Positions 33,520-41,931 of a stretch of DNA of 64,000 bases are shown here, piece after piece. The notes beneath the pieces are model-generated. The model was not told the origin of the DNA. It was given only the letters and a program-made list of their open reading frames with translations, and made no database searches. The translations under genes and the position numbers were made by a program. Numbering within the stretch: the first letter of the stretch is position 1; every line of letters starts with the position of its first letter. Source of the DNA: an uncultured Collinsella sp. (lineage in GTDB: Bacteria; Actinomycetota; Coriobacteriia; Coriobacteriales; Coriobacteriaceae); NCBI GenBank assembly GCA_934654795.1, contig CAKUGT010000001.1:80909-144908 (forward strand), in the 5' to 3' direction.

Positions 33520-34443
33520 TTATGACGGTCGTGCCGCGGTGGAAGACGCACGGTCGCCCTGCAGGAGCTGACGGTAGGGGAGGAAGCCGATGAACGAGAC
33601 GACCGCCTGCGAGTGCGCGGCGTTCCGCTTGAGGTAGAGCCTGACCTCGGAGGTCGTCGCGGGCTCAAGCGGCACCAGGGCTACCTTTCCGCTGGCAAGC
33701 GATTCCGCCGGCTTGCGCATGAGGAATGAGACACCGGCGCCGCGTGCGACAAGAGAGATGATGTTCTCGGCTCGTTTGCCGGTGAACGTAACACGTGGGC
33801 CAAATCCAGCTTTGCGACAAAGGGAAAGGACGAGCTCGCTTACGAACGAGCCTTGGGGAAGCATGAGGAAATTCTCGTCGATAAGGTCGTCTATCTCGAC
33901 GGTGTCACGTTCGGCGAGTGGATGGTCGAGCGAAAGGACGGCCACGAGCCGGTCGGTCGTAAAGGGAATCTTTTTGAACTCCGGCTCGATGGCGCCGCTG
34001 TCGCGGATGAAGGCCAGGTCAATGTCCTCGTGCAGGAGCATGCGCTTGAGTGTGTCGCCCTCGCCTTCGATGAGCTCGACAGAATATGAGGGGTTCGCCT
34101 GCTGAAAATCGATGACGGCGTCCGTAATCCCATAAGGGGCCATAATGGGGATAGAACCGACGGTGAGGTGCTCGAGCGGCTCATCTGCACCTATTTGAAT
34201 GGCGGCAAGATAGCGATGCTGAAGCGTCGCAATTTTTTGCGCATAGGGGAGGAGCGCTTCACCTTGCGCGGTGAGTGTTACGTGGCGCTTGCTTCGATCG
34301 ATGAGCTTGCAGCCGAGTTCGTGCTCCATTGCCATGATGTGCTTGGAGAGGGTTGATTGCGACATGAAAAGCAGTTCCGCCGCATCGAGAAACGTGCGTG
34401 ACTGCGCTAAGATGGCGAATTCGCCAAAGCGGCTGATATCCAT
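33520..34443 (-). CDS. LysR-family regulator downstream of the PTS operon
   Basis: 307 residues with an N-terminal winged helix ('FGEFAILAQSRTFLDAAELLFMSQSTLSKHI' region) and the usual effector-binding domain, containing 'LTVGSIPIMAPYGI' and 'LVARGAGVSFLMRKP'. It points towards the PTS operon and ends 123 bases from it. A perfect 11-base-arm palindrome before the operon's first gene (28214-28238) is a plausible target. It is likely an activator or repressor of the operon by position, though the downstream place is less common for LysR regulators than a divergent one. The effector is unknown. Confidence 0.87.
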   Translation of the reverse strand: MDISRFGEFAILAQSRTFLDAAELLFMSQSTLSKHIMAMEHELGCKLIDRSKRHVTLTAQGEALLPYAQKIATLQHRYLAAIQIGADEPLEHLTVGSIPIMAPYGITDAVIDFQQANPSYSVELIEGEGDTLKRMLLHEDIDLAFIRDSGAIEPEFKKIPFTTDRLVAVLSLDHPLAERDTVEIDDLIDENFLMLPQGSFVSELVLSLCRKAGFGPRVTFTGKRAENIISLVARGAGVSFLMRKPAESLASGKVALVPLEPATTSEVRLYLKRNAAHSQAVVSFIGFLPYRQLLQGDRASSTAARPS

Positions 34444-34479
34444 AGGGAGGCCTCCGGTACCCTCATTTTGTCAGGTGGC

Positions 34480-34890
34480 CTAAACCACGACGCCGTTGCA
34501 GTGGTCGATTTCGTGCTGGATGATCTCGGCGGTGTAGCCCGAGAAGTTTTTGATGCGGTGGACGAAGTTCTCGTCCAAATACTCAACCTTAATGCGGCGA
34601 TAGCGTGTACAGGGACGCTCGCCGATCAGCGAGAGACATCCTTCGCTCGTCTGATAGGCATTGACCTGCTCAAGAATTTGAGGGTTGTACATCAGGAGTG
34701 TCCTGTTGCCGTCCTTTACGCAGATGATGCGTTTGCGCACGCCGATCATGTTGGCGGCGAGGCCCACGCACTCGTGCTCATGCTCGTGGAGCGTATCCAG
34801 GAGGTCCTGCCCGGTCGCGGCGTCGTCGGGTCCCGCGTCTTCGGAAGGCAGGCGCAAAAAGAACTCGGATTTCATGATGGGCTTAATCAT
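34480..34890 (-). CDS. Peptide deformylase-like protein (complete active site)
   Basis: 136 residues. All three deformylase motifs are seen: GLAANMIG near 45 (for GxGLAAxQ, with Met in place of Gln), SEGCLSL with the metal cysteine, and QHEIDH near 126 with the catalytic glutamate. It should remove the formyl group from N-terminal methionine of new proteins, or a related N-formyl substrate. It is about 30 residues shorter than E. coli Def, which has 169, and the glutamine that contacts the substrate carbonyl is replaced, so it may be a specialised paralogue. It is transcribed divergently from the MFS gene. Compare the variant at 20466-20885 that has lost the glutamate. Confidence 0.87.
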   Translation of the reverse strand: MIKPIMKSEFFLRLPSEDAGPDDAATGQDLLDTLHEHEHECVGLAANMIGVRKRIICVKDGNRTLLMYNPQILEQVNAYQTSEGCLSLIGERPCTRYRRIKVEYLDENFVHRIKNFSGYTAEIIQHEIDHCNGVVV

Positions 34891-35095
34891 GGTGGGCTCC
34901 TCATGTCTTATGCTTTCGTGGACTTTTAATAATAGCGCGGAAGGAAAGCTGTGCGTCCGCGTTACAATCTATCGACGTTGGACCATGTTGTCAGACTCGT
35001 CGTGTGCGGCGTCTGGCGTAAGTCTAGGGCTCATTTTTCGCCCTGGACTGTTCCTCTGGGGCGATGCGACTGTCGTTCCAAGAGGAAGGAAATGC

Positions 35096-36511
35096 ATGGG
35101 GAGCAAATCTCAGCAACAAGTTAAAGTAAGGCCATCGGCCACTGCGGCGATTCTCGTCGTTATGTATATTGCAGCCTTTGTTGCCGCGTTTAACGAGAAC
35201 ATCATTAACGTGGCGTTGCACGACATTATGGCAGCCTTTTCGGTGAGTGCCACCACGGCGCAGTGGCTCGTTTCGGGCTACATGATCGTGACGTCGATCT
35301 TTACGGCCATCATGGCCTTCCTGTCCGGCCGTTTCTCGACGCGCAGGCTGCTGTTTTTCGCATGCGGATGCATGGTCGCCGGCGAAGTCCTGTGCCTGTT
35401 CGCTCCGTCATTTAGCGTTTTGCTGCCAAGCCGTATTTTGCAGGCTGCGGGATCGGGCATCTTGTTCCCGCTCATGATGAACGTGGTGCTGTCTTGCGCC
35501 CCGCGCGAGAAGCTTGGTCTGTATCTGAGCCTGGGCGGTGCCTGTATTACGCTGGGGCCGGCGTTTGGACCCGTGATCAGCGGTCTTATGTGCACGTTGT
35601 TTGGCTGGAGGGCGGTGTTCGTAGTGCCGCTGGTGGGCGGCATTGTGGTTGCTGCTGCGGGTGTAAAGCTCGTTCAGAATGTCGGAGAGCGCTCGAACAC
35701 CACGCTTGATATTCTGTCGGTTGTTTTGCTCGCCGCCGGCATTACGGCATTTGTGTATTCCGTAGGCGAGTTCTCGACCAATCTGATTGCCGGCATCGCG
35801 ACGCTTTTCGTCGCCGTTGTGCTGCTCGGCCTGTTTGCGGTCCGTCAGCTCAGGCTCGAGCATCCGGTGCTTAACGTGCGTCCCATGGCGAGCGTTCGTT
35901 TTTGGCCTGCGTGTTTGCTTGTGGTGGTGTCGATGATGACAACGTTCTCGATGAGCGTTTTGTTGCCGCTCTATTTTGAGGGCGCATACGGCATGACCGC
36001 ACTTGTCGCGGGTTTGCTCATTTTGCCGGCGATCGCCTGCAACGCCGTGACCTCGATTGTGGGCGGACGCGTGATGGATGCCCGTGGTGCGTGGCCGCTG
36101 CTGCCGGTCGGCATTGCCCTGATCGCTGTGGGGCAGACGGCAATCTCGATGACCGCGGCAAGCATGAACATCGGCGTTGTCGTGCTGCTGACCGTTGTGG
36201 TGTATGCCGGCGTTGGTTTGGTACTGAGCCCCTCGCAGACCGCCGGTTTGGAGACGCTTCCCGCCGCTGAGCATCCTCACGGAACGGCATTGCTTAACAC
36301 GTGGAACATGATTGCCGCGTCGTTTGGTCCGTCGCTGTTTATCGGCCTGCTTTCGAGTTCTGCGGTGGCTGCTGGCGCCGCGGGCGTTGCGTCGGACGTT
36401 GCCCAGGCGATAGGATTTGCAGCCGCCGTGCGCGTGGCGGCCGTGATTGCCGTTGTCGGGTTCGCGGTGTCGCTGGTGTACGCTCGCCGCGAGTCGCACA
36501 TGTCGCATTAA
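35096..36511 (+). CDS. MFS transporter of the DHA2 drug-efflux type
   Basis: 471 residues with 13-14 hydrophobic helices. 'NENIINVALHDIMAAFSVSATTAQWLVSGYMIVTSI' pattern in the first two helices (N-x-A-L-P/H-x-I and QW-V/L-x-x-Y) and 'LSGRFSTRRLLFFACGCMVAGEV' between helices 2 and 3 (the G-x-x-x-D/S-R-x-G/T-R-R motif A) identify the drug:proton antiporter-2 group. It probably exports small amphipathic compounds. The start is set by AGAGGAAGG upstream; in-frame codons run further upstream without a ribosome site. It diverges from the deformylase gene and may share a control region with it. Confidence 0.88.
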   Translation: MGSKSQQQVKVRPSATAAILVVMYIAAFVAAFNENIINVALHDIMAAFSVSATTAQWLVSGYMIVTSIFTAIMAFLSGRFSTRRLLFFACGCMVAGEVLCLFAPSFSVLLPSRILQAAGSGILFPLMMNVVLSCAPREKLGLYLSLGGACITLGPAFGPVISGLMCTLFGWRAVFVVPLVGGIVVAAAGVKLVQNVGERSNTTLDILSVVLLAAGITAFVYSVGEFSTNLIAGIATLFVAVVLLGLFAVRQLRLEHPVLNVRPMASVRFWPACLLVVVSMMTTFSMSVLLPLYFEGAYGMTALVAGLLILPAIACNAVTSIVGGRVMDARGAWPLLPVGIALIAVGQTAISMTAASMNIGVVVLLTVVVYAGVGLVLSPSQTAGLETLPAAEHPHGTALLNTWNMIAASFGPSLFIGLLSSSAVAAGAAGVASDVAQAIGFAAAVRVAAVIAVVGFAVSLVYARRESHMSH

Positions 36512-36663
36512 TGTGTGCACATAGATTCTGCAGCTAGATTGGATGGCGACACCATAAACTAATGGACGTTTTGCCGAGAGGCATGAATGTATAAGGCGCA
36601 AAGAGTGCGCGACGGGCCCCGCGAATGGGGCGATGATGCCCGAGAGGGCCAAGAAGGAGTCTC

Positions 36664-37560
36664 ATGTCTGAGAACGAAGAGATCATGAACGAGACCGAGA
36701 ACGAGACCATGGCTGCCGAGGTCGAGGCAGTCGAGACCGTGGAGACCGAAGCTGCTGAGGTTGAGGCTGCTGACGAGGTTTCCGCCGAGGAGGCCGAGGT
36801 TGTCGAGGCCGCCGCTGATTACGATGACGAAGAGCTGATGGACAAGATGCAGAAGGCCGCCCGCCTGCTGCGCAGCCGTCGCTTTGCTATTTCCAAGGAG
36901 GAGGAGGCCAAGGCCGAGCGCATGGCGAACATCGAGCGCGCCATCAAGCTTCTTGACCTCAAGCCCAAGATGGAGCAGAAGGAAATGTCCGACCTGCTGG
37001 GCATGCGCCTTCGTGAGCTCGATGGCCTGATGGCCGAGGCCGAGGCTGCCGATCTGGTCGGCCGCATCGACGACGCCGAGGGCGATATGCGCAAGATCGT
37101 TGTCTTCGCTGCCGAGGATGCCGCTGAGGGCCTGACCGAGCTTGCCAACAAGAAGGAGAAGCTCCTGCCCGAGCTTTCTTACGAGGAGGCCACCGAGCTG
37201 ATGGCCGCTCTCGATAAGGTTATCGCTCCGCTCGTCGCCATGGGCCTGGACGAGGACCGCGGTCCTCGCGGCGGCCGTGACGAGCGCGGTGGCCGTGGCG
37301 GCGACCGTGGCGGTCGCGGCGGCTTTGGCGATCGCGGTGGCCGTGGCGGTGACCGCGGCGGTCGCGGTGGCGATCGCGGTGGCCGTGGCGGCTTTGGCGA
37401 CCGTGGCGGTCGCGGCGGCTTTGGTGGCAACCGTGGTGGCTATGGCGATCGCGGTGGCAACCGTGGTGGCTTCGGCGGCAACCGTGGTAACGACCGCGGC
37501 GGTCGCGGTGGCGACCGTGGCGGCCGCAACGGTGGCGGCTTCCGCGGCAACCGCTTTTAG
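36664..37560 (+). CDS. Acidic winged-helix protein with a C-terminal RGG tail
   Basis: 298 residues in three parts. Residues 1-60 are very acidic (Glu/Val/Ala). Residues about 60-150 contain a predicted winged-helix-like unit ('AIKLLDLKPKMEQKEMSDLLGMRLRELDGLMAEAEAADLVGRID' in pattern), followed by 'IVVFAAED' and a helical stretch. Residues 196-298 are almost purely Arg/Gly/Asp/Phe in repeats such as GGRGGDRGG and GGFGDRGG, a disordered RGG box of the sort that binds RNA and drives condensation in eukaryotic proteins and bacterial helicases. The function is not known; an RNA- or nucleoid-associated role is inferred. The start follows AAGGAG. The 152-base leader and the 13-base-arm hairpin after the gene may regulate it. 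Confidence 0.85.
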   Translation: MSENEEIMNETENETMAAEVEAVETVETEAAEVEAADEVSAEEAEVVEAAADYDDEELMDKMQKAARLLRSRRFAISKEEEAKAERMANIERAIKLLDLKPKMEQKEMSDLLGMRLRELDGLMAEAEAADLVGRIDDAEGDMRKIVVFAAEDAAEGLTELANKKEKLLPELSYEEATELMAALDKVIAPLVAMGLDEDRGPRGGRDERGGRGGDRGGRGGFGDRGGRGGDRGGRGGDRGGRGGFGDRGGRGGFGGNRGGYGDRGGNRGGFGGNRGNDRGGRGGDRGGRNGGGFRGNRF

Positions 37561-37563
37561 TTG

Positions 37564-37593
37564 AGTTACGGCGTTTTGTCAAACGCCGTAACT
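37564..37593 (+). terminator. Hairpin directly after the RGG protein gene
   Basis: AGTTACGGCGTTT and AAACGCCGTAACT are perfect 13-base arms around TGTC, starting 4 bases after the stop. The tail is not T-rich, so it may be an RNA-stabilising stem as well as a terminator. Confidence 0.6.
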
Positions 37594-37605
37594 GCTCGAC
37601 GCTGC

Positions 37606-37704
37606 AAACCCGCCAGGGCGGCAATCTGCCTTTCAACTTCGGCGGCATGATCAAAAGATCAATGCCGCCTCGTTTCAAGGCACCTTGCTCGTTCTGGCGG
37701 GTTT
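37606..37704. repeat. Nested palindrome
   Basis: AAACCCGCCAG (37606-37616) pairs with CTGGCGGGTTT (37694-37704). Inside, GGCGGCAT (37641-37648) pairs with ATGCCGCC (37662-37669) around GATCAAAAGATC. The result is a two-level stem spanning 99 bases. No reading frame of note lies within it. Confidence 0.7.
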
Positions 37705-37744
37705 TCGCTGTCGGTACCAAGGCATCGGTGTTGCCTTGATCCAA

Positions 37745-37795
37745 ACCTACCAAAAGGGGACAGGTTTATTTGGTCGGTTTTATCTGGGCAAACGT
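37745..37795 (-). repeat. GGGACAGG-core dispersed repeat, copy 2
   Basis: Reverse-complemented, this reads ACGTTTGCCCAGATAAAACC(G)ACCAAATAAACCTGTCCCCTTTTGGTAGGT, matching 60678-60730 and 11378-11430 over about 50 bases with few changes. Confidence 0.85.
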
Positions 37796-37814
37796 GGTCG
37801 TCTATCGCAATATG

Positions 37815-37866
37815 GTCGTTGGGGACGTTCTTGTTTGACTAGTCGTTTAAGAACGTCCCCAACGAC
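37815..37866. repeat. 18-base-arm inverted repeat
   Basis: GTCGTTGGGGACGTTCTT (37815-37832) and its perfect complement AAGAACGTCCCCAACGAC (37849-37866) enclose a 16-base loop. Confidence 0.85.
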
Positions 37867-37874
37867 TACATAGG

Positions 37875-37942
37875 ATGAGAGTGGATAATCTCCCGGTTTG
37901 AGCCTGCATTCAAGCTCAAAGTGGGAGATTATCCACTCTCAT
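37875..37942. repeat. 20-base-arm inverted repeat with inner stem
   Basis: ATGAGAGTGGATAATCTCCC (37875-37894) and GGGAGATTATCCACTCTCAT (37923-37942) are perfect complements. The loop has its own TTTGAGC/GCTCAAA stem. Together with the three elements before it and the hairpin after the RGG gene, this fills the 422-base gap 37561-37982, which holds no gene that I can see. It may end pdxT transcription. Confidence 0.85.
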
Positions 37943-37982
37943 TTGTTCTGTGTCCGGAAATCCACGCTCGTTTCTACTCTGC

Positions 37983-38570
37983 CTACATTTGCAGGAACAG
38001 TTCGTGGAGGCGGGTGTCTTCGTCGAGCTCGGGGTGGAAGGTGACGCCGAGCTGGTTGCCTTGGCGGGCGGCGACGATGCGACCGTCGACTTCGGCTAGG
38101 GCCTCAGTGTCGCCGTGCACTTCGACGATGCGGGGCGCGCGGATAAACGTCAGCGGCACCTCACCGTCGATACCGCCTACCTGCCCCTTGGTGCGAAAGC
38201 TGCCGAGCTGTCTGCCGTAAGCATTGCGCTCAACGAGCACATCCATGGCTGCCAAGCGCGGCGTCCCCTTATCGTCGTGGGCGGCAAGATCGCGCGCCAA
38301 CAGAATCAAGCCGGCGCAGGTGCCCAGGACGGGCATGCCCTCAACAATGCGGGTGCGAAGCTCATCGAGCATACCAAACTCGGCAAGTAACTTGCCCTGA
38401 ACGGTGGACTCGCCGCCGGGGAGGACCAGGCGGTCAAAGTTCTGCTGCAAATCGGCCGCCCGCCTCAGCTCGATACAACGTGCGCCCAGCTCGGACAGTC
38501 TTGCCTCGTGCTCGGCAAAAGCGCCCTGGACCGCCAGCACGGCGACCGTTTGGTCTGCATAATCGCTCAT
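37983..38570 (-). CDS. pdxT: Pyridoxal 5'-phosphate synthase glutaminase subunit
   Basis: 195 residues. PdxT releases ammonia from glutamine and passes it to PdxS for PLP synthesis. 'VLAVQGAFAEH' at the N-terminus, 'LVLPGGESTVQGKLL', the nucleophile cysteine in 'GTCAGLILLA', the 'RNAYGRQLGSF' segment and the His-x-Glu of 'TFHPELDEDTRLH' give the complete Cys-His-Glu triad. It follows pdxS by 20 bases with GAAAGGATCG in front, so the two form the usual operon pdxST. Control by the divergently encoded MocR-type regulator is expected. Confidence 0.96.
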   Translation of the reverse strand: MSDYADQTVAVLAVQGAFAEHEARLSELGARCIELRRAADLQQNFDRLVLPGGESTVQGKLLAEFGMLDELRTRIVEGMPVLGTCAGLILLARDLAAHDDKGTPRLAAMDVLVERNAYGRQLGSFRTKGQVGGIDGEVPLTFIRAPRIVEVHGDTEALAEVDGRIVAARQGNQLGVTFHPELDEDTRLHELFLQM

Positions 38571-38590
38571 GTGCGATCCTTTCTGCTGGA

Positions 38591-39481
38591 CTAGCGCCCG
38601 CGCTCCTCCATGATGATCTCGATTTCGTCGGCGTTGATGCCCACCATGGCCTCGCCCAGGTCCTCCGAAAGCTCGGCGATGAGCTTGGCGTCGGTGAAGT
38701 TTGCCACGGCCTTGACGATGGCGGCGGCGCGCTTGGCGGGGTCGCCGCTCTTAAAGATGCCCGAGCCAACAAAGACGCCCTCGGCGCCCAGCTGCATCAT
38801 CAGCGCGGCGTCGGAGGGGGTCGCGACTCCGCCGGCGGCAAAGTTTACGACGGGGAGCTTGCCCGTGGCATGGACCTCGCGCACCAGCTCGACCGGAACC
38901 TGCAGCTGCTTGGCTGCCTCAAAGAGCTCGTCGTCGCGCAGGGCAACAACGTCGCGGATCTGCTTTTGGATTTTGCGCATGTGACGCACGGCCTGAACGA
39001 CGTCGCCCGTACCCGGCTCACCCTTGGTGCGAATCATCGTGGCGCCTTCGGCAACACGGCGCAGCGCCTCGCCCAGATCACGGGCGCCGCAGACAAACGG
39101 CACGTCAAACTGGGTCTTGTCGATATGATAGACGTCGTCGGCGGGGGAGAGAACCTCGGACTCATCGATGTAGTCGATCTCGATGGCCTGCAGGACCTGC
39201 GCCTCGACGATGTGACCGATGCGGCACTTGGCCATGACGGGGATGGAGACGGCCTCCTGGATGCCCTTGATCATCTTGGGGTCGCTCATGCGCGAGACGC
39301 CGCCTGCGGCGCGGATGTCGGCCGGGATGCGTTCGAGTGCCATGACGGCGCAGGCGCCTGCCTCCTCGGCGATGCGCGCCTGCTCGGGCGTGGTGACGTC
39401 CATGATGACGCCGCCCTTGAGCATCTGCGCGAGCTCGCGATTGAGTTTGACGCGATCGGCCTTGCTGGTCTGTTCTGCCAT
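38591..39481 (-). CDS. pdxS: Pyridoxal 5'-phosphate synthase subunit PdxS
   Basis: 296 residues, normal for the family. PdxS joins ribose 5-phosphate, glyceraldehyde 3-phosphate and ammonia to make PLP. The characteristic blocks are all present: '[35 protein letters not shown]' (shown only as a family block), the lysine in '[10 protein letters not shown]', '[14 protein letters not shown]', '[13 protein letters not shown]', '[11 protein letters not shown]' and '[32 protein letters not shown]'. The start at 39481 has AAGGGAGCAACC upstream, in preference to further in-frame ATGs at 39502 and 39523. It heads the pdxST operon and faces the pdxR gene across 145 bases. Confidence 0.97.
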   Translation of the reverse strand: MAEQTSKADRVKLNRELAQMLKGGVIMDVTTPEQARIAEEAGACAVMALERIPADIRAAGGVSRMSDPKMIKGIQEAVSIPVMAKCRIGHIVEAQVLQAIEIDYIDESEVLSPADDVYHIDKTQFDVPFVCGARDLGEALRRVAEGATMIRTKGEPGTGDVVQAVRHMRKIQKQIRDVVALRDDELFEAAKQLQVPVELVREVHATGKLPVVNFAAGGVATPSDAALMMQLGAEGVFVGSGIFKSGDPAKRAAAIVKAVANFTDAKLIAELSEDLGEAMVGINADEIEIIMEERGR

Positions 39482-39573
39482 GGTTGCTCCCTTGGTTGGC
39501 ATGTACATTGCTTGACGGAACATCCTATCGGGGAGCTGGGTATGGCGAAATACTCAGTTTTCTAGATAATAAC

Positions 39574-39615
39574 AAGGTCAGACTAATGCCAGATTGAATG
39601 ATTCGATAAGGTCAG
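39574..39615. promoter_or_regulatory. Direct repeat in the pdxS-pdxR gap (candidate PdxR site)
   Basis: AAGGTCAG occurs at 39574-39581 and 39608-39615, 34 bases apart start to start. MocR/PdxR regulators commonly bind direct repeats in the divergent gap. The second copy lies 12 bases before the pdxR ATG, so binding there could also limit pdxR itself. Confidence 0.5.
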
Positions 39616-39626
39616 GTGATAGACCC

Positions 39627-41042
39627 ATGCTTGACTACAATTTGGAAAATCGCGGCGAAGCATCGCTTTATGAGTATGTTTACCAGCAAATTCGCGATGA
39701 TATTGTTGCCGGGCGCATTGCGGCAGGGGAGCATCTGCCGTCTAAGCGCGCCTTTGCGAGTCATCTGGGTATCAGTGTCATTACCATCGAGAATGCATAT
39801 AGCCAGTTGCTTGCCGAGGGCTATATTTGCTCAATGCCGCGTCGCGGCTACTACGCGTGCGAGCTTCCGGATGCGCCGGTTTTGGCTTTGGCTGCGGGGG
39901 ATATCGACCGAGATGCTGTTCCTGTTGGTCCCAGCGCGCATGATGCCATGGGGCAGGCAGAGCGATTCGACGCACTTTCTCCTTCCGCTTTGGAGGCGGC
40001 GCGGCTTTGGCAAAGCGCGCTACGGGCGACACTGACGTCCGAAGACGAACGTGAAATCTTTTCGCCCGCGCCGGCGCAGGGCACCGCTCGGCTGCGACGT
40101 GCGATTGCGCATCATCTACGCGGGACGAGGGGTATGAATGTCGACCCCAACAACATTGTTATCGGTGCGGGCGCCCAGCTGCTCGATACCATGTTGGTTC
40201 AGTTGCTTGGGGCCGACAAGGTGTATGCCGTTGAGGATCCGGGCTATCTGCGCCTGACGCGCATCTATCAGGCTATGGGTTGCGAAGTGCGTCATATCCC
40301 GTTGGACGGTGAGGGCGTGGACTTGAGCGCGCTGCAGAAAGCCGGGGCCGATGTCCTTCACCTGATGCCGTCCCATCAGTATCCGACCGGCCTTGTGACG
40401 AGCATTGCGCGTCGCTATGCCCTGCTGAGCTGGGCCGCCGAGCGATCAGGTCGGTATCTCATCGAAGATGACTTTGATTGTGAGTTTCGCCTTGCCGGCA
40501 AGCCGATTCCCGCGCTCGCGTCGATCGATGCCTCCCAGTCGGTTATCTACACCAACACGTTTTCGAAGAGCCTTTCATCGGCGTTGCGTTTGGCGTACAT
40601 GGTGTTGCCCGATGAGCTAATGGAGCGGTTTAGGCGCAACCTTGGTTTCTACGCCTCGTCGGTGAGCTCTGTTGACCAGGTCGCTTTGGCGCGTTTGCTG
40701 GAATCGGGTGATTACGAGCGACATGTGAACCGCGTGCGCGTTCGTGCTCGCGAGGCGCGTGATGGCCTGATGGCGCTTGTGCGGAAGGTATTTCCGGCAG
40801 GGGAAGTCTCGATCGAGTACGCGGACGCCGGCCTTTACTGCACTGTTGCCCTGGCCGAGGACAAGGCGGGGGAGAGTTTCGCGAAGGCTCTCGCTGACGC
40901 TCGTATTTCCTATGTCAACATCGCCGATTGCCTGTGGACGGCTGATCGGGCATCGACTAAGATCGCTCCATCTCGCGTCCTCATACAATACGACGACCTG
41001 AGCCCTCAGTCGCTCAGTGTTCTTCAAGAGCAGCTGCAATAA
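39627..41042 (+). CDS. pdxR: MocR-type regulator (GntR HTH + aminotransferase domain), PdxR-like
   Basis: 471 residues. The N-terminal 75 residues are a GntR winged helix ('YEYVYQQIRDDIVAGRIAAGEHLPSKRAFASHLGIS' in pattern); the rest is a fold-type I aminotransferase-like domain with 'LIEDDFDCEFRL' and the PLP-binding lysine region 'YTNTFSKSLSSALRLAYM', as in PdxR, which binds PLP and activates pdxST. It lies divergent to pdxS, the classic layout. The start at 39627 was chosen over 39594 because homologues begin at LDYNLE-like residues; the ribosome site is modest for both. Confidence 0.92.
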   Translation: MLDYNLENRGEASLYEYVYQQIRDDIVAGRIAAGEHLPSKRAFASHLGISVITIENAYSQLLAEGYICSMPRRGYYACELPDAPVLALAAGDIDRDAVPVGPSAHDAMGQAERFDALSPSALEAARLWQSALRATLTSEDEREIFSPAPAQGTARLRRAIAHHLRGTRGMNVDPNNIVIGAGAQLLDTMLVQLLGADKVYAVEDPGYLRLTRIYQAMGCEVRHIPLDGEGVDLSALQKAGADVLHLMPSHQYPTGLVTSIARRYALLSWAAERSGRYLIEDDFDCEFRLAGKPIPALASIDASQSVIYTNTFSKSLSSALRLAYMVLPDELMERFRRNLGFYASSVSSVDQVALARLLESGDYERHVNRVRVRAREARDGLMALVRKVFPAGEVSIEYADAGLYCTVALAEDKAGESFAKALADARISYVNIADCLWTADRASTKIAPSRVLIQYDDLSPQSLSVLQEQLQ

Positions 41043-41047
41043 GCCCA

Positions 41048-41085
41048 CGAAGAAGGCCCGAACCATGCGGTCCGGGCCTTCTTCG
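41048..41085. terminator. Terminator between pdxR and rubrerythrin
   Basis: CGAAGAAGGCCCG and CGGGCCTTCTTCG are perfect 13-base arms around AACCATGCGGTC, between converging genes. Confidence 0.8.
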
Positions 41086-41114
41086 AGCTAGAGGTTATGT
41101 CTCAGGCAGTTGGC

Positions 41115-41675
41115 TTAGCCAAAGTAGCGCTTGAGCAGGCCAGCGAAAGCCTTGCCGTGGCGAGCTTCGTCGCGAGCCATCTCGTGCACGGTGTCGTGGA
41201 TGGCATCGAGACCAGCGGCCTTGGCACGCTTGGCAAGATCGGTCTTGCCGGCGGTGGCGCCATTCTCGGCTTCAACGCGCATTTCGAGGTTCTTCTTGGT
41301 GGAGTCGGTCACGACCTCGCCCAGGAGCTCGGCGAACTTGGCGGCATGCTCTGCCTCCTCGTGGGCAGCCTTCTCCCAGTACAGGCCGATCTCGGGATAG
41401 CCCTCGCGATGAGCGACGCGAGCCATGGCCAGGTACATACCGACCTCAGAGCACTCGCCCTCAAAGTTGGCGCGCAGGTCGGCAACGATGTCCTCGGAGA
41501 CGCCCTCCATCTTGGCAACGCCCACGACATGCTCGGCAGCCCACTCGAGCTGGCCCTCCTCCTGCTTCAGGAAGCGAGAACCGGGAACGCCGCACTGGGG
41601 GCACTTAAAATCCTCGGGCAGCTGGTCGCCGTCGAACTCTTCCACATAACCGCAAACGGGGCAAACAAACTTCAT
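41115..41675 (-). CDS. Rubrerythrin with N-terminal rubredoxin domain (reverse rubrerythrin)
   Basis: 186 residues. Residues 1-35 form a rubredoxin site ('CPVCGY' and 'CPQCG', FeCys4), followed by a four-helix diiron rubrerythrin domain with the ExxH repeats in '[11 protein letters not shown]', '[13 protein letters not shown]' and '[12 protein letters not shown]'. The rubredoxin at the N-terminus makes it a reverse rubrerythrin, a peroxide reductase of strict anaerobes that takes electrons from NADH via a rubredoxin reductase. The ATG at 41675 is preceded by AAAGGATCG; a longer reading frame exists upstream but lacks a ribosome site. It is a single gene in front of the divergent alcohol dehydrogenase. 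Confidence 0.93.
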   Translation of the reverse strand: MKFVCPVCGYVEEFDGDQLPEDFKCPQCGVPGSRFLKQEEGQLEWAAEHVVGVAKMEGVSEDIVADLRANFEGECSEVGMYLAMARVAHREGYPEIGLYWEKAAHEEAEHAAKFAELLGEVVTDSTKKNLEMRVEAENGATAGKTDLAKRAKAAGLDAIHDTVHEMARDEARHGKAFAGLLKRYFG

Positions 41676-41897
41676 GATTCGATCCTTTCGATTGATGGCG
41701 ATGGGGCGCTTGTCCGGTCCCGTAAGGGCCCTCTCCGGACGTGCGTCTTGACGGGTTCTATTATCCATAAATGCAACCAAATGTGAAGCCTATTAGGAAT
41801 GATTTTTAATAAAACAATTTTGAGATATGAAGATGTTGATTGATTAACGATTGGCAGGCCGTCTTTGACCGCCACTGAGTACAATCGGTCGAGCAAA

Positions 41898-41913
41898 TGT
41901 TGACCAATCAACA
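41898..41913. promoter_or_regulatory. TGTTGA-CCAA-TCAACA operator-like palindrome
   Basis: Perfect 6-base arms lie 19 bases before the alcohol dehydrogenase start, next to its GAGGGAG ribosome site, so binding here would block expression. A further TGTTGATTG half site is at about 41832. Confidence 0.5.
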
Positions 41914-41931
41914 AATGAGGGAGCTTCCTTT

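Noticed and set aside
34685-35095. A long N-terminal extension of the MFS gene
   Set aside because: The frame is open but reads through the deformylase gene on the other strand and has no ribosome site or transporter motif before 35096.
37260-37550. Short tandem repeats that might be a CRISPR or VNTR
   Set aside because: They are Arg-Gly-Gly codons of the RGG tail, in frame with the gene, with no spacer pattern. No CRISPR array is seen in the window.
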